Assembly: GCA_948474755.1 (NCBI GenBank)
Contig: CAOLHI010003152.1
Span: 124,001-188,000, forward strand
Direction of reading: 5' to 3'
Length of the DNA: 64,000 nucleotides
Origin: Ctenosaura bakeri
Taxonomy: Eukaryota; Chordata; Lepidosauria; Squamata; Iguanidae
The position numbers were made by a program, and so were the translations under genes. Positions 30,820 through 41,093 of the stretch are shown here, in pieces (the stretch's first letter is position 1; each line of letters begins with the position of its first letter). The notes beneath the pieces were generated by a model. It searched no databases. It saw only the letters and a list, made by a program, of their open reading frames with translations, and was not told the origin of the DNA.

Positions 30820-31160
30820 GTCCTAATAATCCTCTTGTCAGCTCGGACCTGCGCTGTGAGAAAGAGAAACTCAACTGGCAGAAGACACGCACCATCGTGA
30901 TACAAAGCGAGAGGTTCCCTCCCTCCACCTTCCCGCCAACCGCAGGCGCCCCTCCCGCCGCTGAGCCTCCGCGCTGCCTCCACCCACCCGGCTCGTCCCT
31001 TGGCCTCCAGGCTCCGCCTCCTGCGTCTAAGATTCTGGAAATGATAGGCCGAGGCTTCCCGAAGGCGCTCTGTGGTGTCTGTGTTTTATCGGCCACGGCG
31101 AAAATTCCCCACAGAAACCAATTAACGAACGGGGAGGGTGCGAGGGTGCCTGTGAATGAA
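30820..31160. promoter_or_regulatory. CpG-enriched island of unknown role
   Basis: Local GC and CpG content rise sharply (for example CCGCGCTGCC, CGGCCACGGCG, GAACGGGGAGGGTGCGAGG). The context of surrounding AT-rich DNA and bracketing MITEs A and B suggests an unmethylated regulatory island. No TATA box or convincing splice donor pins a gene to it, so promoter identity is unproven. Confidence 0.4.
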
Positions 31161-31650
31161 GATGCAGGGATTAGAGATCTTCGTGCTCCTTCAAACTCCC
31201 ATGTTATCTCATATGAAATGTTATTTAAAAAACAACAACACATGCTTGATTCAAATGCTGAAAAGGGACGTTTTCACACTCACTTGAGGTGCAATGGATC
31301 TGCTTGCCCTTGTTGTTTGGGTGGGTTGGAGGCCCATAAAGCTGGTGGTTTTTTTGGGCGACGGACCTTTGAGGCAAAATGTTTTGTGGGGAGCTCGAGG
31401 TCCAGAGGAAGGACAAGAGTCTCAGTCTCTCAGCAACCCCTTTGTAACAGTAGATTATCGCCAATTCCATTGTTATCGTGCTATTATTCCACTTTCAACA
31501 TCTTAGGGGATTCTGGGGTTTGCAGTTTATGGAGGGGAATTTAGAATTATCAGCCAGAGAGCTCTTAGGCCTCAGTAAACTGCAAACCCTAGAATTCCAC
31601 AGGATGTTGAAAGTGGAATAATAACATTATAACAGTGTAGTGTGGAAATG

Positions 31651-32001
31651 TTTTTTTTTTATTTAATTATTTGTTTGTATCCCGCCTCTCCATATAGATC
31701 GAGGCAGTGAACAACTTACAAATAGCATTCATTTCGAAACATTTCTATACATGCCCCCAACAAGCTGGGTACTGTAACAGAAGTGTAGCTATGGGGGGGG
31801 GGCAATATGAGGGCATTGCCTCTCCAAATAAGGGGCAGGCAAAGTTCACAAGGGGATGCAAACATAGCAAATGTAAGAGTTTTAGGTGTGAAAGATTTTC
31901 AGTGTCTCACTCTTAGCAATGCTAGAAATCTGGGGACTTAAAATTTTCCTTTGGCTGGTTAGAATTCTTAGGGGAAAATATTTTATTTAAAAATAAAAAA
32001 A
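31651..32001. mobile_element. retro-insertion nested in MITE B
   Basis: Flanked by a perfect 13-bp duplication TAGTGTGGAAATG (31638-31650 and 32002-32014). The left end is poly-T followed by a LINE-like tail in minus orientation (TTTGTATCCCGCCTCTCC). The right end is A-rich (TTTAAAAATAAAAAA). Both T-rich left and A-rich right ends make the orientation ambiguous and could reflect an inverted (twin-primed) copy. It includes one arm (31774-31974) of an inverted repeat pair. Confidence 0.8.
31774..31974 (+). repeat. left arm of 200-bp inverted repeat pair
   Basis: GTAACAGAAGTGTAGCTATGG to GGTTAGAATTCTTAGGGG matches the complement of 32361-32573 with about seven mismatches in roughly 200 bases. 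The two arms are about 390 bases apart. Family not recognised. Confidence 0.9.
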
Positions 32002-32360
32002 TAGTGTGGAAATGGCCTATGTTGCAGGGTTCTGCTTCAGGCATCCCCACCAAAAGTGCAGGGAGCTGGGAGATGCTGGTAGTAGTTTCTAGGAGCCCTG
32101 CCAGTATTTCCCACTTCTTAATAGTACTGGTGAAATGGGCAGGCAGGTCTTTATCCTGCTGTAGATATTAAGATACTTCCAAATAGCTTTTACTTCAGTG
32201 ATGGGGAGTCATGGGCCTCCACAGAGTTTAGATGACAATTCTCACAAACTCGAGCCATGGGCAGGCTGAATCAGGCCTCTGGGAGAAGTACAAAGCATGT
32301 GGGGCAATGCTACTCAAAATGGTAGCCCATAGACTGTTGCTGGTTCATGAATGCTGACCC

Positions 32361-32573
32361 CCCCCCTAAGAATTCTAACCAGCCAAAGGAAAATTTTAAG
32401 TCCCCAAATTTCTACCACTGCTAAGAGTGAGACACTGAAAATCTTTCACACCTAAAACTATTACATTTGCCATGTTTGCATCCCATTGTGAACTTTGCCT
32501 GCCCCTTATTTGGAGAGGCAATGCCCTCATATTGCCCCCCCCCATAGCTACACTCCTGTTACAGCCAATGAGC
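32361..32573 (-). repeat. right arm of 200-bp inverted repeat pair
   Basis: Complement of 31774-31974, about 96% identical by eye. The minus strand continues past the arm (32360 downward, GGTTCATGAATGC...), suggesting that this copy is the longer version of an unclassified element. Confidence 0.88.
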
Positions 32574-32609
32574 ATGGTTATGGTACCGGCTTGCAGGTTC
32601 CCAGTGATA

Positions 32610-33405
32610 TAGACTCGAGTCAACTGACTCAGACTCAAGTCGGACTTAGGTCTCTTCAGTGACTTGACTCAGACGCGACTTGGCAATAAATGATGCACTG
32701 ACTCAACTCCACTTGAGACTTGTATATTTTTAGTGACTGACTTGCTGCCTTTAATTCAGTAATGTAACCCATTCATCCAGAAACCTTATGACTTTGAACA
32801 ATGCTTCCATCTCTTTTTGCCTACTGTTCACATGACAACCTGAAAGTGCGGGTGCATTTCTCAGAAGGGAACAGCAAATGGGTTAGGCAACAGGCGTGAG
32901 GCAAGCTTGAGGTCTGCTCAGCAGCCTGTCCCTGCTGCATATTGGAGGAGTCTTCTAAAACTTTTCCTAAGAGCAGAAGGCAAGACTTGTCCCCAAAGCA
33001 TAGGGCATGTTTCTCAGAGAACAGCAAGCGTGTTAGGCAGTGGGCCTGAGGAGGAAGGATCATTCCTTCTAAAGCTTTTGAAGCTTCAGTAATGGGGAGT
33101 AAGAAGGATCCTATTCCCTACTTCTGAAAAACCCTCCAACTTCGGAAATAAGAAGGATCCTATTCCTCAGTTCCGAAGCTGCAGACTCTTTTATGCCCAT
33201 TGACACAAAAGCCTTCAACTTCAAGAAGGAGGAGTAAGAAGGATCCTATTCCTCAGTTCCAAAGCTTCAGATGGCAAAATTGCAAATGTGGAGGGCCGTT
33301 TATTTGACTCTGTCTAGAATTTCTGGAATATAGGTTGGGGTATAAAGTTGGCTCCCAGACTTGAGACTTGACTTGAAAGTAAAGACTTGAGACTTGAAGT
33401 AAAAG
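32610..33405. repeat. element with GACTTGAG-rich ends
   Basis: The left part has AGACTCGAGTCAACTGACTCAGACTCAAGTC and the right part CAGACTTGAGACTTGACTTGAAAGTAAAGACTTGAGACTTG. These are mutually inverted sets of GACTC/GACTTGAG repeats bracketing about 700 bases. Inside are three copies of AAGAAGGATCCTATTCC (about 33102-33260). It looks like a DNA transposon with repetitive ends, but the family is not identified. Confidence 0.5.
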
Positions 33406-33420
33406 AATTAAATACATAAC

Positions 33421-34870
33421 TGCATGTTCCCTACACCAGATGACTTGAGGAACACTGATCTGGAGGACAAGGGGGTTTCCACCCGTTCGAGTGGCATCAA
33501 TTGAAAGACATTATGCAGTTGCTGTGTCTTTATCAAGGTGTGTGTGTGTATACATGTATATATAAAGCAAGCAAGAAGAAAAGATGGACAAAGTTGTAGG
33601 AAAATACAGGAGAATTGCAAATGGAAAACAACGGCAAATATCCTCTTGTAAAATTATGTGAAGGAAGCTAGATGATTGCTTGATAAAGGCCTTTCGAACA
33701 TTTGAATATGTTCCTGAGAGAAACCTTCCTGTCTGAATACAGAATGCAAATAAAACTGTACATTTGCCCGCCCCCCAGTGGTCAGCTGGTGCACGGCCAC
33801 CTGTTGATCTTAAATGGCAAAATGTTCCTTGTCAAGAAAGCAAGCAAGTGAAAGAATTGGTGTACAGTATAAAAAAAAGAGGAACAAAGGATGCCCGTGG
33901 GCACCCTGGCACGTTATATGTAAAGAGCTATCAAAATATTAGGGTGAGTCCACAGCATCTGATGCATATTTTGGAGTAATATACTTCTACAACTGCAAGA
34001 GGCAGCTATAATGGCTGTTTCAGAGTCATGACCAGTCAAGGCAGCAAGAGATGCTAAGAACTCTAAAATGAGCTGATTTGGCTATACTCTTGAGTCAGAG
34101 GAAAAACAAATATGGGGTGTATCCCCTGCCTGGGGAATATAGTAATGAAACCAGAACTAACCACGCCTATTTTGAGTTGATCTTTTACAAGCAGAATTGT
34201 TATTGATCTTGGAAAAGTAAAATAAGTTACATAAGGAGAAACTTGGGGCAGGATAAGGAAGGAGCTTAGCAGAACACTGTGGTGCTTTGAAGGAGTTCAA
34301 AGGTGATTCAGGATGCACTTTTACTGTGCAGTTGTGTGGCTTCTTCACAGAATTTTACAGGGAGAGGAGTGACTGCAACCTCTGTTGTGCTTTCTCAGCA
34401 CTTCCATCTCTTTTTCTTTTACCAGAAAATATCCATAAGAAAGGATAGATGGAATAGCTGCTAAGAGGTGTCCCTATGGATACACTCTGAGGCTCCAGGG
34501 CCAGCTGAATAACATTCCAGGCTGTGAAAAGAGCAGGTGGATGTTACTGCAGAGCCATGGTCTGTGTAATTTTTGAGAATGCTTGGAGAGTGGTTGGCCT
34601 GTTAGGTGAGTACAGAAGGGCAAATCCTGTTCCTCTCAGGGAAAAGTAGGTTTGTAAAGCCACAGACAAGCCAATCTATGTTGATATGAGGCATAAATCT
34701 AACAGAAAAAAAAAATTGGTCTGTGACTATACATTCCCTCATAGGAAGTATTCTGAGTTTATCAAAACTAGATATGCCCGACCAACTTCCTCTTTTCTTT
34801 TCTTTTTCAGACAAGTTAAAACACTGGGCAAAAAGAGTAAAATACATAAACTTTTTGGTTACTAGAATGG
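33421..34870. other. non-coding stretch, no gene seen
   Basis: No exon-like segment or clear repeat core was recognised apart from a short (TG)n/TATATA patch near 33538-33565. Confidence 0.5.
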
Positions 34871-34874
34871 TTTC

Positions 34875-35027
34875 AAGAACCAGCATGGTGTAGCGGTATG
34901 AGCACTGGACTACGACCCTGGCGACCAGGACTCAATTCCCATGCTCATCCCCAGAAAACCACATGATAGGTTTACCTTAGGTTCACCATAAGTCAGAAAT
35001 GACTTGAAGGCACACAGCAAGATTGAT
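34875..35027 (+). mobile_element. Sauria-type SINE
   Basis: The tRNA-like head GAACCAGCATGGTGTAGCGG...GAGCACTGGACTACGACCCTGG with the B-box region (CCAGGACTCAATTCCC) is followed by GATAGGTTTACC and the 3' part CATAAGTCAGAAATGACTTGAAGGCACACAGCAA. The middle part is deleted. It is a SINE, not a functional tRNA. Confidence 0.93.
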
Positions 35028-35139
35028 TTCCCAAGACATCTTTGTTGAAAAGGTGGTGAATATGCTGAATAACATTGTTTTAAACTGGATGTCACCTAGT
35101 AGAAAACCTTTCCAAGGAATGTTTATTATTAATGGCTCT

Positions 35140-36180
35140 GTGTAAACCTGGAGAATGGACTCAAGTGGAGTGTCACAGGGCTCTCTTCTAAGCCCTATGC
35201 TAGTTAATATTTCTATAAATTACTTGGATTACGGTGTACAGTAGGGGTAGGAGAAGCATGACCCTCAAGATGTAGTTGGACAGCAACATACAGAATTTCT
35301 TACAAACGGCTGTTCTGGAAAAGGCTGCTGGAAGCGATAATCTGGAAAGAACCAGGAGATAATTACTTCAAAACAGGAACATTCTATAATAATTGTAGTA
35401 AAGTTTTAATCCTACAATTCAGGAGGGCTGGACTTTGCCCATTGTGGTATAGGAGGAAGTTAATCAGATTTGCAGATGACACAGACCTAGCTTACATGAC
35501 AAAATCAAGATTCAAAACACATTGAACAGGCTACAACAAAACATCAAAGCCAGCAAGATGAAATCAATAGAGATAAATGTCAAGCCCTGCACTGATGTAC
35601 AAAGAATCAAAGAGACACGAAAGATATGACTCTTCAGTAGGAGGCAGCTGCTAAAAAACAAGCTAATGCAATTTTAGGCTTCATAAACAGAAGCACAGTG
35701 TCCAGATTAGAAGAAGTAATTGTTTTACTATTTTAGTTCCACTTCAGGCCTTATTGGAAGTATCGTGTCCAGTTTGAGATGTCATACTTTAAGAAGGACA
35801 TCTACAGCCTGAAAGTGTCGAGAGAAAAATGACCAGGATGGTGAGGGGATGCTTAAAAGGGTGAGTATAGGAAAAGGAGAGATTTTACTAAGAAAATTCA
35901 TAATTACATCAATCCTCTCCCCACCCATAATCATTTTACCTGACACTGCTGTGGAGATGCAGCCCTTTTAAACCACAGTGAAAAGATACAGGAACATCTG
36001 ATACTCCCTGTTCCTCTGTTGAAATAATGGATATGCTTGGGCCTAGAGAAGTTTAATAGAAGGTGTGATAGCAGTCTTCAAATGTACAAAGAATTGTTGT
36101 GCACAAGATGGAACAAACCTGTTCTTCATTGCTTCTGAGAATGGAACTGTTAGGGTTTTTTGTGAACCATCAAAACCATC
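35140..36180 (+). mobile_element. decayed CR1-like LINE fragment
   Basis: The + strand reads SSGVSQGSLLSPMLVNISIN near 35170-35225 and RFADDTDLAYM near 35467-35500, both CR1/jockey-type RT blocks, followed by weaker thumb-like sequence. A deletion or unrelated insert lies between them. Stops are frequent. Confidence 0.75.
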
Positions 36181-36410
36181 AAAAACAAACAAACACGTGG
36201 GGCCAAATGAGTAGTCTATGTGATTGTGGGTGAGCTCTGAATCAGCCTGGAAAAGTTCCCAACTTTGGCCAAAGGGACTTCTCCCCTCTCAGGAAGAACA
36301 CAATCAAAACCACTTCTTTCATGAGCAAAGAGAAAGATTCTTGTTAAAAAGAGGATTTTTTTAAAGATTTGAGGTGACAACGATCTCATAAAGTTACATG
36401 TGCAAGAACA

Positions 36411-36795
36411 CAGTCAGCCCTCCACATTTGCAGGCTTCACTTGTGCGGATTTGATTATTCACAGATTAATTGCTGTCACCTTTGCTGCCTCTCTATGCCA
36501 TTTTTAATAGGGACTGCAAGCCTCGTGAGACTGAGAAACTGTGAACAAGGCATGTAAGTCCCTATTAAAAATGGTGTGGGGCAGCAGTGGAGGTGACAGT
36601 GAACTCCACCAGCTGTCTACTCCTGCCTTGTGAAGGAATCTTGATGTCTCTTAGGAATCCATGGTGAGTTGAATATGGTGATCATATTTTTTGTGTGTGT
36701 CAAATATGGTTTGGGAGGGCCTAGAGTTATTCATGGTTTTTCCACTTTCATGGGGTCCTGTGCCCCTAATCCTAGCGAATGTGGAGTGATGGCTG
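36411..36795. mobile_element. Tigger/pogo-like DNA transposon remnant
   Basis: Left end CAGTCAGCCCTCCACATTTGC and right end GCGAATGTGGAGTGATGGCTG followed by TA. Same family as 29097-29582. The interior holds an inverted pair around CCATTTTTAATAGGGACT (about 36497-36575). Confidence 0.82.
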
Positions 36796-37419
36796 TATTT
36801 GCCTTCCCAGGACTAAAATTCTGATACATGGTTGCTAATAAAGTAACTTTTGGTTAATAATCAGCAGTGAACCCTGAATCACACATGTATTTGCCCAGCA
36901 GTGAAGAATAAGAATTATGGTTACAGAGAACACTGGAAACCCAGGCATTGACTTTGCCGATTAAAGTCAGCATAATTTTTAAGTAGGACAAGTGGCTGAC
37001 AACAGGAACACTCTTTAAAGTTGACTAGAATCAAAATGGATGAACTTTATCAGAGAGACAGAGATAGTTCCTTTAGTTTAAGACATTTAAACAGGCAATA
37101 TCCTCTGTGAATTGGACTGTCCAGGGCACTGAATCTCTAGCAGCCCTGCTGAGTAGACCAGGGAAGAGCTGAAAAACACTATTTTGCCTGTACTGCTTAC
37201 ATAACTAGAACCAGTGACTGGAAATGTCAAGGAAGGAGATTTAAATTAAGCATCAGAAGAACTTTCCCAAGAGCAGGAACTGTAATCCACAAAAATCACT
37301 TTTCCAATTTGTATTGTTTATATTTATTTTTGGTCGCAGTGTTTGGTGAGAAAAAGTTAAAATATTTCCTCCCCTATCTCTCTCTTTCACAGACACATAT
37401 AGACACATTGTTGTGTTGT
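36796..37419. other. non-coding stretch, no gene seen
   Basis: No recognisable exon or repeat core. Confidence 0.5.
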
Positions 37420-37605
37420 GGTTAACTGTCGAGTCAGTCGACTTTTGGCAACTCTGTGAATGAATCTCCAAGCCGCTCTATCCTCAACCGCCCTACTCAG
37501 GCCTTGCAGACTCAGGGCTATGGCTTGCTTGCTTGAGTCTGTCCATCTGTAATGTGATCTTCCTCTTTTCTTACTGCCTTCTTTCTACCTTACTAAGCAT
37601 TACTG
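37420..37605 (-). mobile_element. BovB/RTE-like LINE fragment
   Basis: CCAAGCCGCTCTATCCTCAACC and TGAGTCTGTCCATCTGTAATGTG then TCTTCCTCTTTTC...CTTTCTACC...AGCATTA resemble the complement of the BovB reverse transcriptase coding region (the pattern TCCATCTCATCCTCTGTC...TTCCTGCTGCC...CAGCAT). It is short and diverged. Confidence 0.55.
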
Positions 37606-37615
37606 TAGACACGTA

Positions 37616-37817
37616 GGCCATTTCCGCCCTATGCTGTTATAATGCTATTCTTCCACTTTCAACATCCTATGGAACCCTGGAGTTTGCAGTTTAGGGAGGG
37701 GCCTTTAGAATTCTTAGCCAGAGAGCTCTTTGGCCTCAGTAAACTACAAATGCCAGAATTCCACAGGATGATGAAAGTAGAATAATGGCGCTATAACAGT
37801 GTAGGACATCAATGGCC
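37616..37817. mobile_element. foldback MITE, copy C
   Basis: Ends GGCCATTTCCGCCC and ATCAATGGCC. The interior carries TTCCACTTTCAACATCCTATGG and CCACAGGATGATGAAAGTAGAATAATG as inverted arms. Flanks GTA and ATA could be a diverged 3-bp duplication. The arms are less alike than in copy E, so it is older. Confidence 0.9.
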
Positions 37818-38330
37818 ATACACACACCTATTAAAAGAAAACAAAACAAAAACAAAACAAAACGAGGCACATTAAATGAAAACTCTTTATTATCTGGCAA
37901 CTAATTTAATCCTAGGCTTTTGAGCAGATGAACACTGAGATTTCAAAGAAGGCAAATGTTTCCTCACTGGCAAAAGGAAAAAAAAAAGGAAGAAGCAAGG
38001 AAGTAAAAAAAAAAATTGTATAGCCATGGTGTTTGCTGCTGCTGAGTTTTATGCATCTCCCTATCAACTATTCCCAAACGATAGAAAGAATCTTTTGTTT
38101 TTGCATTCATATGCTCAAAACGTACTGATTTTTTTTAAAAACCGTTCTGCATTTTCGAGAAAAGAACTCCAACATCCAAAAGTGGAGAGACCAGGCCTCT
38201 ATATAGTGGATCCTCGGAAAGTGACTTTTTTTTAGACTGGCAATGCTGATTGTGGATTGTGGAAACTGTAATTAGAAACCCTATTTTCCCAACCTTTTCT
38301 ATTTGCCTACGTTCAGAGACACCTCTGTTT
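37818..38330. other. non-coding stretch, no gene seen
   Basis: Poly-A/AAAAC tracts at 37838-37865 and A-rich runs near 37975-38015. Nothing coding. Confidence 0.55.
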
Positions 38331-38510
38331 GGCCATTTCCACACTGGACTGTTATAGCGCTATTATTCCACTTTCAGCATCCTATGGAATCCTGGGGTTT
38401 CCAGTTTAGGGAGCGGCCTTTGAGACCTCTCCCTAAACTGCAAACCCCAGGATTCCATGGGATGTTGGAAAGTGGAATAATAGCGCTCTAACAGTCTAGT
38501 GCGGAAGGTC
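38331..38510. mobile_element. foldback MITE, copy D
   Basis: Left end GGCCATTTCCACACTGGACTG, right end AGTCTAGTGCGGAAGGTC. Inverted arms with the CAGCATCCTATGGAATCCTGG and complement core. It directly abuts the CpG-rich promoter on its left side. Confidence 0.92.
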
Positions 38511-38519
38511 TGCTACCAC

Positions 38520-38840
38520 TTCCGGGACTAAGGCCTGGCATAAGAAGTTCCGGGCCGACCTGGCATCAAGGCGACCCCCCCCCTTTCCTTCCCACCGCGT
38601 CACGTGCGGGCGAGGTAAGCTGGTGCTGGATAAGATCATGCGCGTCTTTGAAAAATTGAGTAATCGGATCATATGACCGCCGCCAAGGCGGACTTCAGTG
38701 GGAGGAGGTTGGCGGGGACCGCGCAGCAAACCAACCAATCAAACGCAAAAGAAAACCATTTCCCCGCCTACACCACGCCCCCTTGAAAAAAGCGTCCAAT
38801 CACCTCGTGGTAGGAAGAGCGTTTCTCTCCAAGACTTTGC
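38520..38840 (+). promoter_or_regulatory. CpG-island promoter, candidate GRN main promoter
   Basis: A CpG-rich block in otherwise AT-rich DNA. GTCACGTG at 38599-38606 contains an exact E-box and matches eight bases of the CLEAR/TFEB motif GTCACGTGAC. CCAAT boxes occur at AACCAATCAA (about 38730) and GTCCAATCAC (about 38800), with a GC box CCACGCCCCC at about 38775. A CGAG|GTAAGC donor-like site lies at 38614/38615. Progranulin is an established lysosomal TFEB-network gene, so the motif fits GRN. Linking this island to GRN across an 8.8-kb intron is inference. Confidence 0.65.
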
Positions 38841-38907
38841 TGGCCGGCTGGGAGGAACTGGCTGTAGGCGTTCGCTGCTCGAAATTGGGGAGAGCGCTGT
38901 GCGAAGG
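38840..38907 (+). other. GRN: candidate untranslated first exon of GRN
   Basis: The CpG-rich segment downstream of the CCAAT boxes ends at a strong donor GAAGG|GTGAGT (38907/38908). No ATG-initiated frame continues into GRN, as expected for an untranslated first exon. The 5' boundary is a guess, about 30-40 bases after the second CCAAT box. It would splice to the acceptor at 47710. Confidence 0.45.
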
Positions 38908-39026
38908 GTGAGTGGCGCCCGTGTCCCCTTATCAGGCAGGTGGTTGATTTAAAATGAGAGATTTTGATGGTAATCACCCAGGGACAGCTGTTTTCTCTTT
39001 GCCTGGCTTGTCCACTGCTGGAGACA

Positions 39027-39206
39027 GGCCATCTCCGCACTACACTCTTATAGCGCGATGATTCCACTTTCAACATCCTCTGGAATCCTGGGGTTTGCAG
39101 TTTCGGGAGGGGCCGCCCGGCCCCTCCCGAAACTGCAAACCCCAGGATTCCAGAGGATGTTGAAAGTGGAATCATCGCGCTATAAGAGTGTAGTGCGGAA
39201 ATGGCC
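39027..39206. mobile_element. foldback MITE, copy E (near-perfect palindrome)
   Basis: The arms GGCCATCTCCGCACTACAC... and their complement differ at about one base over some 87 bp each, around a short centre (GGCCGCCCGGCC). A 3-bp ACA duplication flanks it (39024-39026 and 39207-39209). No coding capacity. It is the most intact and probably youngest copy in the window. Confidence 0.96.
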
Positions 39207-39514
39207 ACAGACTACAGGGCTAGGTGGAACTTTGGTCTGAACCATAAGGGCTCCGTATTATCGTGGTCTGGGGTTGTCTCTTCAGTGGGTGGGAGGAAAA
39301 AAAAGCACGTGGTAACTCTCTTGCTCCGTCGTTATCCCCTTGAGAGATATACTTACAGTCAGGATTTGGCCCTGGCGGCTGTGTTTAACGCAGAATATCG
39401 CCCTCACCAACATTGCCAAGCTATAAAGGAGGTCTCACTGCCATCTTGTGCTCTCCAATAATGCATTTAAAACCAGGGGTCAGTCCCTTTCTGCTAAATA
39501 TTAGTTGTGTATTT

Positions 39515-39585
39515 TTCCATGGCAGGGAATTGGACTCGTTGGCCCTTGTGGTCTCTTCCAATTCTATGGTTCTGAGTTATATTAT
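39515..39585 (+). repeat. CR1 3'-terminal fragment
   Basis: GAATTGGACTCGTTGGCC then TTGTGGTCTCTTCCAATTCTATGGTTCTGAG matches the conserved CR1 3' end ending in repeats of ATTCTATG. No coding part remains. Confidence 0.85.
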
Positions 39586-40942
39586 TATATACACCGTTAT
39601 TAAAAAGAATAATACTGCAGTAGTAAGGGCCACTCCTAGGCTGTGTATAATTTGCTTTTCCTGTCTGACTGTTGAAGAGTTTTGTGTTAGGCAAAAACTT
39701 TCATGTGGTTTCAGCTGCTTTCCGTGACCTGGTCAAGTTGCACAAGAGACCATGACTATCCTTTCTGTAGTTCCTCATGCGCTACCTCAGAGATAAAAAT
39801 CTGTGCTCCTTCTCTTTTTCTCTACCAAGTCGAAGTGGTCTGCATATCTGGATTGTTTGTGAGTTCTCTTGCTTCTTTCTTATGCCTGTGTGTACCTGTG
39901 GGTACCCACCCATATTTTCAGTTGACTCTCTTGGCCTCTTTTCTCAAGACGGTCCACATTAGGTGTACTTGCATCAAGATCTGAGATGGTCTCTCTTGAA
40001 CCCCCCTTTTTTCCCACACGTAGGCCATTTTTCATAAACAGCCTAACCACTCCTGGTTCTTTTCTGGTGTAAATGGTGTTCTGCAGGCTCTGCTACAACA
40101 CAGGGCAAACTTGTGACCTCCTAGAATTCCTCAGAGGCAGGTTTGGGGGGTGAGTAGGAAGCAGAGTGGGACAAGCTATGGACTAACTTGCTTGTATCAT
40201 TCCGGGGACACATGCATTGATCCCAAAATATTTCTGCAGTGGTTTGAACATGTGTGGATTAAATTATCTGGGGGAAAGGGCAACTGCTTCGTATATTATC
40301 CTATAAGCACACAACCCACAGTTGTACAATACCTATAATACAGAAGCATGGAAGTGTGTGGTTCTCCAGATGATGTTGGACTGCAGCTCTCATCAGCCCC
40401 AGAAAGCACTGGCAGTGGTGAGGGCTGTTGGGAGCTTATCTCCAATGGCATCTCTGGGGCCACAATTTGGCCTGCTCAGCTTTATTGGAACCAACCCAAA
40501 TATTGCGAAAATGTGCAAAGTTATAATAATAAATTATATGTTTCTTTATCTGGAACTCTCAATCACACTGCATGACAGCAAAAATATTGGAAGGTGGGGG
40601 AAGAAACAGAACAGAAAAGAGACCGGAATATCTGGCTACATTTTTTGAACTTTGGGGTTTCTTCCTCTCCACTAATTCTTTGTGTCCTGCACCCCTTCTT
40701 CTCATGTCATCTGACCAGCTGGTTTAGTCCTGTGGGTGGATGGTGGGGGGGGGAAGATAGTCCAGCTCTTGGGTCCAAAAGAGTTCCCTCCACCCTTCTA
40801 CTATGGCATGATATTTTGCTCAGATGTACTCTGGAGTCTTGACCAGCAGCTAGTTTTTTCTGATGAGACTTGTATGGGAATCACTTGCCTGCAGGGCTAG
40901 ATATGTGTCTCCTTCTACTCTGTTGTTTGCTTGTGGCCTGGC
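39586..40942. other. non-coding stretch with minor repeats
   Basis: A palindromic repeat half is visible at about 40362-40470 (GATGTTGGACTGCAGCTCTCATCAGCCCC). No gene is seen. It would lie in GRN intron 1 if the CpG promoter is used. Confidence 0.5.
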
Positions 40943-41000
40943 CACATTCCTGTATGCGTAGGTTGTGTAGAAGAAGGTACACTGTATCGTCTTCTGCAGT
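40943..41000. repeat. unclassified repeat (copy 1)
   Basis: CACATTCCTGTATGCGTAGG then TTGTGTAGAAGAAGGTACACTGTATCGTCTTCTGCA is nearly identical to 44052-44107. It directly abuts a half MITE. Confidence 0.8.
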
Positions 41001-41004
41001 GGCC

Positions 41005-41093
41005 AGGCCCCTCCCTAAACTGCAAACCCCAGAATTCCGTAAGATGTTGAAAGTGGAATAATAGCACTATAGAAGTCTAGTGCGGAAATAGCC
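41005..41093. mobile_element. foldback MITE, copy F (right half only)
   Basis: Starts at the centre (GGCCCCTCCCTAAACTGC) and runs to the right end AGTCTAGTGCGGAAATAGCC. The left arm is absent, replaced by the repeat at 40943-41000. Confidence 0.85.

Larger units (their letters stand above)
31459..32017. mobile_element. foldback MITE, copy B, split by a retro-insertion
   Basis: Left arm 31459-31540 and right arm 31580-31650 carry the family core (CTATTATTCCACTTTCAACATC and complement). The last bases (GGCC) are displaced to 32014-32017 by an insertion at 31651-32001. Confidence 0.85.

Noticed and set aside
30780..31544. 254-codon + strand open frame
   Set aside because: Runs from one MITE copy through a GC-rich island into another MITE copy. 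No domain and no support as an exon.
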